A DNA stretch of 64,000 nt from Klebsiella pneumoniae (lineage in GTDB: Bacteria > Myxococcota_A > UBA796 > SXON01). Positions 17,610 through 27,185 of the stretch are shown piece after piece (the first letter of the stretch is position 1; the number at the start of each line of letters is the position of its first letter). The translations under genes were made by a program, and so were the position numbers. Below the pieces are notes generated by a model, which made no database searches, had not been told where the DNA came from, and saw only the letters and a list, made by a program, of their open reading frames with translations. The stretch is taken from assembly GCA_945862325.1 (NCBI GenBank), contig CAMAXZ010000013.1, positions 1 through 64,000 of the forward strand, given 5' to 3'.

Positions 17610-18939
17610 GCCCGGGCTGCCGCCGCATTGGCAGGCGGCCGGGTCGCCCGCGCCGGCGTCCGTCGCGCGTGCGTTGCCCTGGGGCGTCGCCCTCGGTGTC
17701 GTCGTGGCCACGTGGGGGGGGCCGTTGCTCGAACCGACGCGCATCCCGGGAAACGCGGGCGGTGGCGTCTACCCGCGCTTGAACGCGCTCGTCGGCACGT
17801 TCGTGCTCGGCTTCCCGGAGCCGGCGCCGCCGCCGCCCCTCGGCGCGCTCGACCGCGTCATCGGGCTCGGCGCGTCCGTGGTCGGGGCGCCGAACGCCTG
17901 GAAGGTCGCGATCGTCCTCGCGCTCGCGGCGAGCGCGCTCGCCCTGTGGGGCGCCGCGGCCCCCCTGCGCGACCGTTGGGCCGCGCCGGCGCTCGTCGCG
18001 GTAGGCCTGGTGGGCCCCGCCGCCACGAGCGCGGCCGCCAACGGCGACCTCCCGCACCTGTGGGCGGCGGCGCTGCCGCTCGCGTTGCCGGCGTCGGCGC
18101 TGCCGCTCGGGCTCGTCGCGGTGGCGCTGTTCGCCCCGGCTTGGCTTTCGGCGTTCGGCGCGTGCGCGGTCGCGGCGGCGCTCCGACGGGCGCGGACCGA
18201 CCGGATCGTTGCGCTGTGCGCGATCTGCGCGCTCGGGGGGGCCTTTGCCGCGAGCGGCGGAGTCGGCCCGGCCTCGCCGGGCGCCCTGTTCGTGGCGTCG
18301 TCCTGGGGGCCGACGACGTCGCGCCTCGCCGCGCTGCCCCTCGGCGTGTCCACCGTGGCCGTCCTCGCCGGGGCGGCGGCCGTGGCGCCGGACGCGCGCG
18401 TCCCGGTCGCCGTCGCCATTGGCGCTCTCGCGGCGTCTTTCCTTTCGTTTCCGGGCACCGACGCGCTGCTCGCCGTGGGTGTCCTGGCCGCCCTGGCGCT
18501 CGTGCGCGCCGCGTCGAGCCTCGGGCGGCGGCTCGCTCCGGCCGCGATCGTGCTCGGTGCGAGCTGGATGATCATCGACTCCCGGTCGGGCGCGCCCCTG
18601 CCCGACGCGACGCTCGAGATCCCGGGGGCGCTCTCGCCCCCCGCGCTCGGACCGGTGCTCGACCTCCCGACCAGCGCTCCCTATGCGTCGCGCGCCTTGT
18701 GGCTCCAGAGCGCGCATGGAGGCGCGATCGCGGCGGACGCGCGCGGCGAGGTCCGGCCCGCGATCGCCCGGGCGGTGCGGCGGATGTTGGACGGCGGGTG
18801 CCCCGACTTCCGCGCGATGGGGTTCTCGCGGGTGGCCTTGCGGCGCGAGGGCGAGTGGCGCGCCGCCGAGCGGGCGTTCGAGTGCCTCGGAGATCCGGAC
18901 GAGGATGACGGGTTCGCCGCGCGCTGGGAGCTGCGGTAG
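17602..18939 (+). CDS. Polytopic membrane protein of unknown function
   Basis: 445 aa from GTG 17602, which overlaps the upstream stop. Ten or so hydrophobic Ala/Leu/Val-rich segments span residues 20-335. The last 100 residues form a soluble domain with two Cys, probably outside the membrane. The architecture resembles membrane glycosyltransferase-like or O-antigen-type proteins, but no catalytic motif is clear. It is convergent with the GT87 gene, 15 bp away. Confidence 0.65.
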   Translation: MAEPGLPPHWQAAGSPAPASVARALPWGVALGVVVATWGGPLLEPTRIPGNAGGGVYPRLNALVGTFVLGFPEPAPPPPLGALDRVIGLGASVVGAPNAWKVAIVLALAASALALWGAAAPLRDRWAAPALVAVGLVGPAATSAAANGDLPHLWAAALPLALPASALPLGLVAVALFAPAWLSAFGACAVAAALRRARTDRIVALCAICALGGAFAASGGVGPASPGALFVASSWGPTTSRLAALPLGVSTVAVLAGAAAVAPDARVPVAVAIGALAASFLSFPGTDALLAVGVLAALALVRAASSLGRRLAPAAIVLGASWMIIDSRSGAPLPDATLEIPGALSPPALGPVLDLPTSAPYASRALWLQSAHGGAIAADARGEVRPAIARAVRRMLDGGCPDFRAMGFSRVALRREGEWRAAERAFECLGDPDEDDGFAARWELR

Positions 18940-18954
18940 GGCCTCCGGCCCAGG

Positions 18955-20619
18955 TCACCCGCCGCCTTCGCCCTCGGTCAGCCCGGACGCGAGGGCGGCG
19001 TCGAGGGAGGCCCGGAGGTCCGCGACGTCCACGCCCTCGACGGAGAGCTGGGTGACCGCCGCCTCCTCCTCGCGCAGCCACGCGGCGATGTCTCGCCCGC
19101 TGTGGTCCCGCAGATCGCCCGCGGGGGCGGCCCGGGCCCGATCGAGGAGAAACGTCGCGCGGGCGGGGTAGCGTTCGGCGATCGCACGCCAGAGCAGCGG
19201 CGCGCCACGGAGGTGGAGCTGCAGGCCGCGGATCGTGCCCGGACGCGCGAGGGTCGACGCCGCCCGGTCCATGCCGGCCCCGAGCGCGCGCGCTCGCCCG
19301 GGTACACGGTCGTTCGGCCGGATGAAGCCCGGTCCCTCCGGCGCGGTCCGGCCCTCGGGGAGCGGCGGCGCGACGGGGCCGGACCCAGGGAACGCGCTCG
19401 CGATCTGCAGGCCCACGCACACGCCGGCGAGGGCGACCACGCCGTGGTCGCCGTGGCGCTCCAGCGCGCTCGCGGGGACACGCGCGGCGTCCCAGGCCAG
19501 GCGCGCGGCGGCGATCGCCCACACGCCGGCGCCCCAGAGCACCATCTGGGGCTCCGCGCCCACGCCGGGTACGAACCGGACCCCGAACCACGACACGAGC
19601 ACGAGGAGCGCCGCCACGGGTCGCCCGGTCGACACCCACACGGCGGCCGGCCACGCCAGCGGGGCGTACAGCACGTGAAACCCCGCCGCGTCGGCGCCGA
19701 GCCACGCGCACAGGAGGGCGATGGCGCCGGCGGCGGTCGCGGGGGACGGCCGTAGCAACGGCGCGATGACCAGCGCGCCGAGCGTCGCCGCGCCCATCGC
19801 GTCATGGCGGAGCCACCCGATCGTCCGCATCCACGAGGGGGCCGGCGACGCCCCCACCAGCCAGTCCGGGTCGATGCTCGCCTGGAAGCGGAGCGTCCCG
19901 CGAATTGCCTCGAGGAAGGCCAGGGGAGGGGTCACCTGCCAACTGGCGAGGACCCCGAGCCCTCCCACGGCCGCGGCCGCCCCGAGCGGCCACCAGCGCC
20001 GCGCGACCAGGAGCGCGACGAGCCCCGCGCCGGGCACGAGCTTGATCAGCGCGCCGACGGCGAGCAGGACGGCCGCGCCCCCCTCGCGGCCGCCGACGAT
20101 CGCGGCGCACGCGGCGGCGCACAGGGCCCCGAGCGCGAGGTTGACCTGTCCGAGCCGGATGCCCTCCGCGGCCACCGGGTGCCACGCGAGCGCCGCGACG
20201 ATCGCCGCCCCCCACGCGAGCCGGCGCTCCCACGACACCTCACGACCGAGCATCCCGGCGCCGCTCACGCCGAACGACACCAGGGCCGCGAGCAGCGCGC
20301 CGCGCCACACGAAGGTGAAGGTGTCCCAATCGAGCGCCGCGAGGGGGCGCAGGAGCGTCGCGGCGGTGGCGGGGTACAACGTCGAGAAGGTCGCGGCGCC
20401 GACATCGAGCCCGCGCGCGTCGTACGCCGCGGCGAGGGCCTCCTGGCGCGTGGGGTCGTCCCCGGCCGCGGCCGCCGCCGCCCCGAGGTAGAGCGGGAGC
20501 GCGTCCGACGCGCGCGTCGCTCCCGGCCACCACCACTCCGTCCACGCGACCCTGCCCACGCCGGCAGCCGCCGCGAACGTGAGGGCGAGGGCGACGAGGC
20601 GGGCGAGCGGCGCGGTCAC
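18955..20619 (-). CDS. Glycosyltransferase family 87-like membrane protein
   Basis: 554 aa from GTG 20619, overlapping the permease stop by GTGA; a longer upstream frame is a shadow. Many transmembrane helices, with the GT87/DUF2029 hallmark Ala-Leu-Ile-Lys-Leu-Val-Pro-Gly around the middle and a conserved Leu-Gly-Gln-Val-Asn segment before it. Characterised GT87 enzymes are polyprenyl-phosphate-mannose-dependent mannosyltransferases. A soluble tail of about 150 residues follows the membrane part. Confidence 0.75.
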   Translation of the reverse strand: MTAPLARLVALALTFAAAAGVGRVAWTEWWWPGATRASDALPLYLGAAAAAAGDDPTRQEALAAAYDARGLDVGAATFSTLYPATAATLLRPLAALDWDTFTFVWRGALLAALVSFGVSGAGMLGREVSWERRLAWGAAIVAALAWHPVAAEGIRLGQVNLALGALCAAACAAIVGGREGGAAVLLAVGALIKLVPGAGLVALLVARRWWPLGAAAAVGGLGVLASWQVTPPLAFLEAIRGTLRFQASIDPDWLVGASPAPSWMRTIGWLRHDAMGAATLGALVIAPLLRPSPATAAGAIALLCAWLGADAAGFHVLYAPLAWPAAVWVSTGRPVAALLVLVSWFGVRFVPGVGAEPQMVLWGAGVWAIAAARLAWDAARVPASALERHGDHGVVALAGVCVGLQIASAFPGSGPVAPPLPEGRTAPEGPGFIRPNDRVPGRARALGAGMDRAASTLARPGTIRGLQLHLRGAPLLWRAIAERYPARATFLLDRARAAPAGDLRDHSGRDIAAWLREEEAAVTQLSVEGVDVADLRASLDAALASGLTEGEGGG

Positions 20620-21491
20620 ACGAGGTCCGCGAAGCGGCGGCGGTTGTGCGCGAACACGCTCGCGCCGACGAGCAGCGCCATCGTGGCGGTGACGAGCGCC
20701 CACAACATCGAGTTCACGTGCGGGACGCGATGGACCAACAACAGCGATTGGTAGATGCCGACGAGCTGCGCCATCGGGTTCGGGTAGAGCAACAGGACGA
20801 ACTGCCGCGGGTATTCGGTGGCAGGGTAGAACACCGGTGTCACGAAGGCGCCCAACATGAGCCCCGCGTTCACCCAATGGCTGGTGTCACGCAAGTAGAC
20901 GTTCAGGGTGGCGAGCAGCAGGCCGACCCCGGTCGAGAGCACCGCTTGAACGAAAAGAAACAGCGGCACGAGCAGCACGTGCCAGGTGAGGCCATCGCCG
21001 AAGCCGAGGATCGCAGCGGTCAAGACGACGAGGCGCAGCGACTGGTTCACGACGGCGCTCGCGACGAGGTGCACCGGCAGGACGATCGCCGGAAAGTTCA
21101 GCTTGCGGACGAGGTGGGCGTTGTCGCGGATGCTCGTCGTGGCCCGGACGACGCCGTCCGCGAACGCGTTCCACGCGACCATGCCCGTGAAGAGGAACAG
21201 CACGTAGTGGGCGGTCGTGCCCGTGGGGTGGAACGTGACCCCGATCAGGACGTGGAACACGAACGTGTAGACGGCGAGCTCGAACATGGGCACGAGCACG
21301 GTCCAGAAGAAGCCGATCGAGCTGCCGACGTAGCGTTGGCGCAGGTCGTGGCGGACCAGCGCGACGCACAAGCTCCGGGCCGCCCAGAGCGCGCGCAGCT
21401 CCCCGAGGATGCTCGGCGGCTCCGACGCGCCGCGCCCCCGGCGTCGGACGCCGGGTCGCGCCGAGCGCAGATCAGTCGCCGCCACCGACAT
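20616..21491 (-). CDS. ABC-2 type permease, polysaccharide-export (Wzm-like)
   Basis: 291 aa with six predicted helices and the Wzm pattern: an N-terminal Arg-His-Asp-Leu-Arg-Gln-Arg-Tyr cytosolic helix, Gly-Phe-Phe-Trp before TM1, and a Lys-Leu-Asn-Phe-Pro segment. Such permeases pair with a Wzt ATPase to flip lipid-linked polysaccharide. No ATPase gene is adjacent here. The start lies inside the end of the FadL-like gene (20 bp overlap). Confidence 0.88.
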   Translation of the reverse strand: MSVAATDLRSARPGVRRRGRGASEPPSILGELRALWAARSLCVALVRHDLRQRYVGSSIGFFWTVLVPMFELAVYTFVFHVLIGVTFHPTGTTAHYVLFLFTGMVAWNAFADGVVRATTSIRDNAHLVRKLNFPAIVLPVHLVASAVVNQSLRLVVLTAAILGFGDGLTWHVLLVPLFLFVQAVLSTGVGLLLATLNVYLRDTSHWVNAGLMLGAFVTPVFYPATEYPRQFVLLLYPNPMAQLVGIYQSLLLVHRVPHVNSMLWALVTATMALLVGASVFAHNRRRFADLV

Positions 21492-22893
21492 AGACGGTCG
21501 CGCCGACGGCGACGAACACCACGTTCGAGTCGAACTGGCCGTTGCCCACGACCTTCCCGTCGACCACCGCGCTCTGGGCAGGATCGGCCGGGTCGACGAA
21601 CAGCTCCTTCTGGCGGAGCTGCGAGTCGGTGATGGTGCGGTCGCCGAGGAGCTGGTACGCGCCGGTCACGTCGAACGCCACGCGGTTCGCGACTTCGATG
21701 GTGCCGCCGAGCCCAACGCCCCACTTGTTGCCGTCGACCAGGGTCACGCCTTGTGTTTCGAGCGGAACCGCGCTCGTCTCGTAGTGCAGGCCGGCCATGA
21801 CCTTGCCGTGGACCGGGGCGCCTGGGGTTCCCACCACCACGTCGCCGCCGAGCCGCGCCGACCAGCTGTCCTGGTAGCCGGTGACGAAGATGATGTCCTC
21901 GGTGACGAGGATGTCCTCTTGCAGGAGCAGGTTGTCCGGCGCGTGCTTCACCGTGAGGTCGAGGTCGGTGACCAGGAGCTGGGTCAGGCTGCTCCACTGG
22001 GTCCACGTGCCCGCCGCCTCGACGCGCACCCGGTCGTTCGGCCGGACTTGGACACCGAGCCGCAGGATGTTGGGCACCGACACCGCGACGGTCACGTCGT
22101 CGTCGGTGAACTCGAGCCCGTCGAGGAAGTCTGCGAGCGGAAAGTCCTCGTTGAACCTCGCGACCATGGTGCCCGGCGCCCGGTACGAGATCGAGGGTTG
22201 GAACGACGCGCCGATGTCGAGCCACGGCGCCGGTTGGATCAACACGCCGAAGTTGCCGCTGAACTTCGCGGGGTCCCACGTGTCGATGTCGATGTCGATG
22301 TCCTTCGACGGATCGTCGTTGCCGTCGGCGCAGTCGGCTTCCGTCGTGCAGAGGCTGACCACGAGGCGCTCTTCGACGCGGAGGAAGGTGTACTGCAGGC
22401 CGGCCCCGATCACGAGCCACGGCGTGATGCGCTGCGCGACCGAAGGCCCGGCGTACACCTGCCAGATCAACGAGTCGACCAGAGAGTAGCGCTGCGCGCC
22501 GTCCTCCGGGTACGCCATGTACGGAGCCGTCGGCACGTAGAGGCCGAACGCCGCCGTGGTGTTGGCCAGGGCGGGGTGGATGCCGCCGAGGTTGGCCGCG
22601 TAGCCGCCCGACGGCTCGTAGATCGGCGGGGCGCTGTTCGACACCGGCTCGAAGGCCGCGAGGCCCTCCTCGTCCTGACGGTCGAAGTTGACCGTCTGGA
22701 CCACCGCCCACCCGTTCAGGTTGAACATCGGGCGCTTCACGTTCGCGAGGGCGGCCGGGTTGTAGTACTGGGCGCTCAGGTCGTCCGCGCCGGCGATGAA
22801 GGCGCCGCCGCGCCCGATCGCGCGTGTGCCGGAGTCGAGGAAGTAGTAGGCCGCGGCGTCGGCTTGGGTGACCAGGGCGAGGAGAGCGAGCAT
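21472..22893 (-). CDS. FadL/TodX-family outer-membrane porin
   Basis: 473 aa from ATG 22893. The signal peptide ends Ala-Asp-Ala. The mature start has the family signature of an Ala-Ile-Gly-Arg-Gly-Gly-Ala-Phe stretch, then Tyr-Asn-Pro-Ala-Ala-Leu, which forms the hatch. Alternating beta strands of a 14-strand barrel follow. FadL proteins pass hydrophobic compounds such as fatty acids across the outer membrane. It heads a coupled set with the ABC permease and GT87 genes. Confidence 0.87.
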   Translation of the reverse strand: MLALLALVTQADAAAYYFLDSGTRAIGRGGAFIAGADDLSAQYYNPAALANVKRPMFNLNGWAVVQTVNFDRQDEEGLAAFEPVSNSAPPIYEPSGGYAANLGGIHPALANTTAAFGLYVPTAPYMAYPEDGAQRYSLVDSLIWQVYAGPSVAQRITPWLVIGAGLQYTFLRVEERLVVSLCTTEADCADGNDDPSKDIDIDIDTWDPAKFSGNFGVLIQPAPWLDIGASFQPSISYRAPGTMVARFNEDFPLADFLDGLEFTDDDVTVAVSVPNILRLGVQVRPNDRVRVEAAGTWTQWSSLTQLLVTDLDLTVKHAPDNLLLQEDILVTEDIIFVTGYQDSWSARLGGDVVVGTPGAPVHGKVMAGLHYETSAVPLETQGVTLVDGNKWGVGLGGTIEVANRVAFDVTGAYQLLGDRTITDSQLRQKELFVDPADPAQSAVVDGKVVGNGQFDSNVVFVAVGATVYVGGGD

Positions 22894-22963
22894 CGAGCGG
22901 TTGTACCACGAGGCGGCCGGGGCGTGCGATCTGCCGCTCGCCGCGCCCCGCCGGACGTAGCGC

Positions 22964-23707
22964 TCAGCCGCCCGCGGCCTGACCGGCGCCCGCCACCCAG
23001 TCGGCGTCTTCCGGTGTAAAATCGGTAGGAACGCCCTCGATCGTGTAGATGCGGGCACACGTCGTCGTGACGGTGAGGGCGCACCCGTCGGCCCCGCAAT
23101 CGAAGGCCTCGCGGCCGTTGGTGGCCGCGACCTCGCCGCCGGCACCGTCGGCACGAAGCAGGTAGTCGGCCGACGGGATGCGGCCGGTGTCCGTCACGGT
23201 GGCCGCGGCCTCGACGCTCCATGTGTCGGACTCCGACCACGTGGCCCGATCCTCGCTCTCGGTCTCGTGGCGGCCGCTGAAGCCCTCCGCCGCGAAGCTC
23301 CCCGACACCCGGAGGGTCGAGCGCGTGTTCCAGACGTCCGACCATGCGTACCCGGTGGTGTGGGTGTCGCGGTCCTCTCCGCTCGTCGCGGTGTCCCACC
23401 AGAACGCCCACCCTTCCGCTTCGCGTGCGCCGGGCAGCGCGCGGTCGCCCAACACCAGGACCGCGGCGCCGTCCCCGGTGGTCTCCACCCGCCCGAAGAC
23501 GAGCTCGGGCGACACCTCCGCGGTCGCGTTCGTCACCCACGCGGGGTCCGCGCCGGCCTCCACCGGGGGGTACGCGCCGACGAGGTTGTGAATCAGCGTC
23601 GTCTGGCACTCGGCTCCCGTATCGGGGGTCACTCCGATCGTGAACATCCACGTGCCGTCGATCGGCGGGGCGCAGGCGGAGAGGGCGAGGAGCGCGAGCG
23701 GGATCAA
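22964..23707 (-). CDS. Lipoprotein of unknown function
   Basis: About 247 aa if it starts at TTG 23707, which has GGAGG four bases upstream and gives a short hydrophobic signal ending Leu-Ser-Ala-Cys. ATG 23758 is an alternative without a ribosome binding site; it would add Arg residues to the n-region and overlap the divergent dioxygenase ATG. The mature domain is rich in Trp, Thr and Glu with a beta-strand pattern, like a small surface barrel or sandwich. Confidence 0.6.
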   Translation of the reverse strand: MIPLALLALSACAPPIDGTWMFTIGVTPDTGAECQTTLIHNLVGAYPPVEAGADPAWVTNATAEVSPELVFGRVETTGDGAAVLVLGDRALPGAREAEGWAFWWDTATSGEDRDTHTTGYAWSDVWNTRSTLRVSGSFAAEGFSGRHETESEDRATWSESDTWSVEAAATVTDTGRIPSADYLLRADGAGGEVAATNGREAFDCGADGCALTVTTTCARIYTIEGVPTDFTPEDADWVAGAGQAAGG

Positions 23708-23756
23708 CGGGCCTCCGAGGCGGGGCCGGCGTACCGCGTCCGGGATAGGGGCGCAC

Positions 23757-24836
23757 ATGTCTGGCGCCACCTACTGGGACTACCTCGGCCTCGATCGTCT
23801 GCTCGCGCTTCAGGGCGGGCTCGGGCCGGACCGCGCGCCGGGACCGGACGAGCTGCACTTCATCATCGTGCACCAGACCTACGAGCTCTGGTTCAAGCTG
23901 ATCCTCTCCCAGCTTCGACTCGGTCGCGATCACCTGGCCGCGCCGCTCGTGCCGGAGGAGCGGGTGCCGTTCGTCGTGCACCACCTCGCGCGCGTCAACG
24001 AGATCCTGCGCATCTGCGTCGAGCAATTCCGCGTCATGGAGACGCTGCCGCCGCAGGACTTCCTCGACTTTCGCGACCGCCTGTTCCCCGCGAGCGGGTT
24101 CCAGAGCTTCCAGATGCGCGAGGTGGAGATCCTCCTCGGGCTCGAGGAGGCGCAGCGGGTGCGCTACGGCGACACCGACCCGCTCCGTCACATCCAGCAC
24201 CTCGCCGAGTCGTCCCCGGCGGGGGCCCTCGCGTGGGGGCGCATCTGCGCCGCGCGCGCGGAAGGCACGCTCCGCGGCGCGTTGCTGCGGTGGCTCGGGC
24301 GCACGCCGATCCACGGCAGCGCGCCGGGGCAGCCGGGCGACGCGGAGGTCGTCGACGCCTTCCTCGAGACCTACCTCGCCCGCGTGGTGGCCCACCAGGA
24401 CGTGGTCCGCGACGGCCTGATCGCCGCCTTCGGTGAGGCCGAGCGCGCCCGCGTGGACGCGAACCTCGCCGGGGCGCTCGAGGGCATCCGCGGCTTCCTG
24501 CTGCCGGAGGACCGCGACGAGCGGCGCGCGCGCGCCGCGCTCGTGTTCATCGAAGCCTACCGCGAGCTGCCCCTGCTCGCGTGGCCGCGCCTCCTGCTCG
24601 ACACCGTCGTGGAGGTCGAGGAGCAGCTGCTCCTGTTCCGCAACCGGCACGCGCGGATGGTCGAGCGCACGATCGGTCGGCGCGTGGGGACCGGGGGGAG
24701 CGCCGGCGTCGACTACCTCGACAAGACGACGACCTACCGGGTTTTTCCCGAGTTGTGGGCGGTTCGGACCGCCCTCCTGCCCCGCGCCTTCCTGCCGCCG
24801 CTGATCAACCCGGGCCGGTACGGCTTCGTCGGGTAG
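23757..24836 (+). CDS. kynA: Tryptophan 2,3-dioxygenase
   Basis: 359 aa; ATG 23757 has AGGGG upstream. Catalytic-side His39 lies in HQTYELWFK. The proximal heme His is in the Arg-Asn-Arg-His-Ala-Arg-Met-Val segment, followed by the signature GTGGSAG, which holds the substrate ammonium and carboxylate. The enzyme opens the indole ring of tryptophan to N-formylkynurenine in the first step of the kynurenine pathway. No other pathway gene is adjacent. Its 3' end overlaps kdsA by 32 bp. Confidence 0.94.
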   Translation: MSGATYWDYLGLDRLLALQGGLGPDRAPGPDELHFIIVHQTYELWFKLILSQLRLGRDHLAAPLVPEERVPFVVHHLARVNEILRICVEQFRVMETLPPQDFLDFRDRLFPASGFQSFQMREVEILLGLEEAQRVRYGDTDPLRHIQHLAESSPAGALAWGRICAARAEGTLRGALLRWLGRTPIHGSAPGQPGDAEVVDAFLETYLARVVAHQDVVRDGLIAAFGEAERARVDANLAGALEGIRGFLLPEDRDERRARAALVFIEAYRELPLLAWPRLLLDTVVEVEEQLLLFRNRHARMVERTIGRRVGTGGSAGVDYLDKTTTYRVFPELWAVRTALLPRAFLPPLINPGRYGFVG

Positions 24837-25617
24837 CGGCGCGGATCGCCAGGACCTCTTCGAGCAGGTCCCGGAGCGTGTCGAGCTTCACCATGTTCGG
24901 ACCGTCCGACAACGCGCGGTCTGGGTCGTCGTGAACCTCCAGGAAGAGCGCGTCGATTCCGACGGCCGCCGCGGCCCGCGCGAGGGTGGGCACCTGTCGC
25001 CGGTCGCCGCCGCTCACCGAGCCGCCGCCGGGCCGCTGCACCGCGTGGGTCGCGTCGAAGCACACGGGCACGCCAAGGCCGCGGAGGATCGGGAGCGACC
25101 GGAAGTCGACGACGAGGTCGTTGTACCCGAACGTGGTACCACGCTCAGTCAACATTGTCCGTTCACAGCCGATTTTCCCGACTACTCCCGCCATGTCGGC
25201 GGGCGCCATGAACTGCCCCTTCTTCACGTTCACCGGGCGACCCGTGGCGGCGCAGGCCATCAGGAGATCGGTCTGGCGGCACAGGAACGCAGGGACCTGC
25301 AGGAGGTCGACCTTCTCGGCGACGATCTCCGCCTGTTCCGGCAGGTGCACGTCCGTGGTGACCGGCACCCCGTGGCGCGCCCCGATCCGGGCGAGCTGGG
25401 CCACGCCTTCGGCGAGCCCGGGGCCCCGGAAGCTGTCGCCGGAGCTCCGATTCGCCTTGTCGAAGCTCGCCTTGAACACCCAGGGAACGCCGAGGTCCCC
25501 GCAGATGCGCGCGATCTCGCTCGCGATGCGATCCGCGCCCGCCTCGCTCTCGAGCACGCACGGGCCCAGGATACAGAGCAACGGCCCTGTTCCAAGCTCC
25601 ACTCCGGCGATGTGCAC
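24805..25617 (-). CDS. kdsA: 3-deoxy-8-phosphooctulonate synthase (Kdo-8-P synthase)
   Basis: 270 aa TIM barrel. It carries a metal-site Cys20 in Leu-Gly-Pro-Cys, where metal-independent enzymes have Asn. The other metal ligands are the His in Asp-Ala-Thr-His, the Glu in Phe-Leu-Glu-Val-His, and the Asp in Ser-Asp-Gly-Pro-Asn. It therefore looks like the metal-dependent class. It condenses PEP and arabinose-5-phosphate for the lipopolysaccharide core. Convergent overlap with the dioxygenase; divergent from the sugar transferase. Confidence 0.93.
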   Translation of the reverse strand: MHIAGVELGTGPLLCILGPCVLESEAGADRIASEIARICGDLGVPWVFKASFDKANRSSGDSFRGPGLAEGVAQLARIGARHGVPVTTDVHLPEQAEIVAEKVDLLQVPAFLCRQTDLLMACAATGRPVNVKKGQFMAPADMAGVVGKIGCERTMLTERGTTFGYNDLVVDFRSLPILRGLGVPVCFDATHAVQRPGGGSVSGGDRRQVPTLARAAAAVGIDALFLEVHDDPDRALSDGPNMVKLDTLRDLLEEVLAIRAATRRSRTGPG

Positions 25618-25714
25618 CGCTTCGCTCCCCCGCGGGGTGTAGAACCGCCGCGTACGCGGCTACACTACCTCCGGCGGATGCCGTATACGAGCCAAGTCCC
25701 CCCGCCGGAGCCGC

Positions 25715-27151
25715 ATGCAGCGCGTGCACGCCGCGACCCTCAAGTGGAATCTCCGCCTCGTCGACGCCGTCGTGGTCGCCGCGACCTTCCTCGGGGTCGT
25801 GCTCGCGCGTGAGTGGCTCGGCTCCTGGTGGACCGTGGACATCGTCCCGGGGCCGCGCGTCCTGCAGAAGGTCACCCTCCAGAACCAGCTTCACGTCCTC
25901 GTGCTCGCGGTCCCGCTCTGGCTCGCCGCCCTGCAGTACACGGGCTGCTACCAGGATCTTCGGCGGATTCGGGCAGACCTGACGTTCATCCGGGTCTTCC
26001 AAGGCGTCGCGGTCGCCACGGCGGGGCTGGCGGTGGTCGAGTTCCTCCTCCAGCCGACCACGCCGGCCTCGCGTACGACGCTCTTCGCGTTCGCCGGCGC
26101 CAGCATCGTGGGGCTGTACGGCGTGCGGCGCGCGCACCAGATCGCCACCCGCGGGCGCGGGCAAGAACCCTGGGAGATCCTCGTCGTCGGCAGCGCGCTC
26201 GAGGCGGGCCCCTTCCTCGAGGCGATCCGCAAGCGCCCCGAGTGGGGGTTTCACATCGCCGGGGTGATCCGGGCGAAGGACGAAGAGACGACGAGCGTCG
26301 GCGGCGTGAAGGTGCTCGGTACGATCGATCAGCTCCCGACGGTGCTCGAGCGCCATGCCATCTGCCAGGTGTTCATGACCGGGCGCGCATGGGACAAGGA
26401 CACCCTGCGGGAGGTGGCCGACGCGTGCGAGGAGCTCGGGGTCACCTTCTCGATGGACGCGAACTTCCTGGGGCTGAGCGTCGCGAGGGCGGAGGTGCAC
26501 GACTTCGACGGCTGGAGCGTGCTCTCGTTCAACTCCACCCCGACGAACGCCGACGCCCTCGTCGTGAAGCGCGTCATGGACGTGGTGGGCAGCGCGTGCG
26601 CGCTCGTGCTGCTCGCGCCGGTGATGCTCGTCGTCGCCGCCCTCATCAAGCTCGAGGACGGAGGGCCGATCCTCTTCGCGCAGGAGCGCAGCGGGCACTT
26701 CGGTCGGCCGTTCCGGATGCTCAAGTTCCGGTCGATGGTGGTGGACGCCGAGGCCCGGAAGGCGGCGCTCGAGGCGCGGAACGAGATGAGCGGCCCGGTC
26801 TTCAAGATCGCGCGCGATCCTCGAATCACGCGCATCGGGGCGTTCATCCGCAAGACCTCGATCGACGAGCTGCCGCAGTTCTGGAACGTCTTGCGAGGCG
26901 ACATGAGCCTCGTCGGGCCGCGCCCGCCCATTCCCGCCGAGGTGGCGCGGTACGCCCGATGGCAGATGCGGCGGTTGTCGATGAAGCCGGGCATCACGTG
27001 CATCTGGCAGGTGAGCGGGCGGAACAACGTCGACTTCGACACCTGGATGCGCCTGGACCTCGAGTACATCGACAACTGGAGCCTCTTCCTCGACCTCACG
27101 CTGCTCTTGCGCACGGTGCCGGCGGTGCTCGCCGGCAGCGGCGCGCGTTGA
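25715..27151 (+). CDS. Polyprenyl-phosphate sugar-1-phosphate transferase (exopolysaccharide initiating)
   Basis: 478 aa; ATG has GGAG four bases upstream. Four N-terminal membrane helices and a Rossmann-like CoA-binding-type domain (about 150-270) precede the bacterial sugar-transferase catalytic domain (about 282-470). That domain shows Lys-Arg-Val-Met-Asp, Leu-Lys-Phe-Arg-Ser-Met, a Thr-Ser-Ile-Asp-Glu-Leu-Pro-Gln-Phe-Trp-Asn segment and Val-Gly-Pro-Arg-Pro-Pro. It attaches the first sugar phosphate to undecaprenyl phosphate at the inner membrane. It shares a promoter region with divergent kdsA. Confidence 0.92.
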   Translation: MQRVHAATLKWNLRLVDAVVVAATFLGVVLAREWLGSWWTVDIVPGPRVLQKVTLQNQLHVLVLAVPLWLAALQYTGCYQDLRRIRADLTFIRVFQGVAVATAGLAVVEFLLQPTTPASRTTLFAFAGASIVGLYGVRRAHQIATRGRGQEPWEILVVGSALEAGPFLEAIRKRPEWGFHIAGVIRAKDEETTSVGGVKVLGTIDQLPTVLERHAICQVFMTGRAWDKDTLREVADACEELGVTFSMDANFLGLSVARAEVHDFDGWSVLSFNSTPTNADALVVKRVMDVVGSACALVLLAPVMLVVAALIKLEDGGPILFAQERSGHFGRPFRMLKFRSMVVDAEARKAALEARNEMSGPVFKIARDPRITRIGAFIRKTSIDELPQFWNVLRGDMSLVGPRPPIPAEVARYARWQMRRLSMKPGITCIWQVSGRNNVDFDTWMRLDLEYIDNWSLFLDLTLLLRTVPAVLAGSGAR

Positions 27152-27185
27152 CTCGGGGCGCGCGTCGCCTGCTAAGCTCCAGAAG

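Noticed and set aside
22894..23154. 87-residue N-terminal extension of the FadL-like protein
   Set aside because: It is Arg/Pro-rich without structure; the internal ATG 22893 leads straight into a signal peptide and the mature FadL start.
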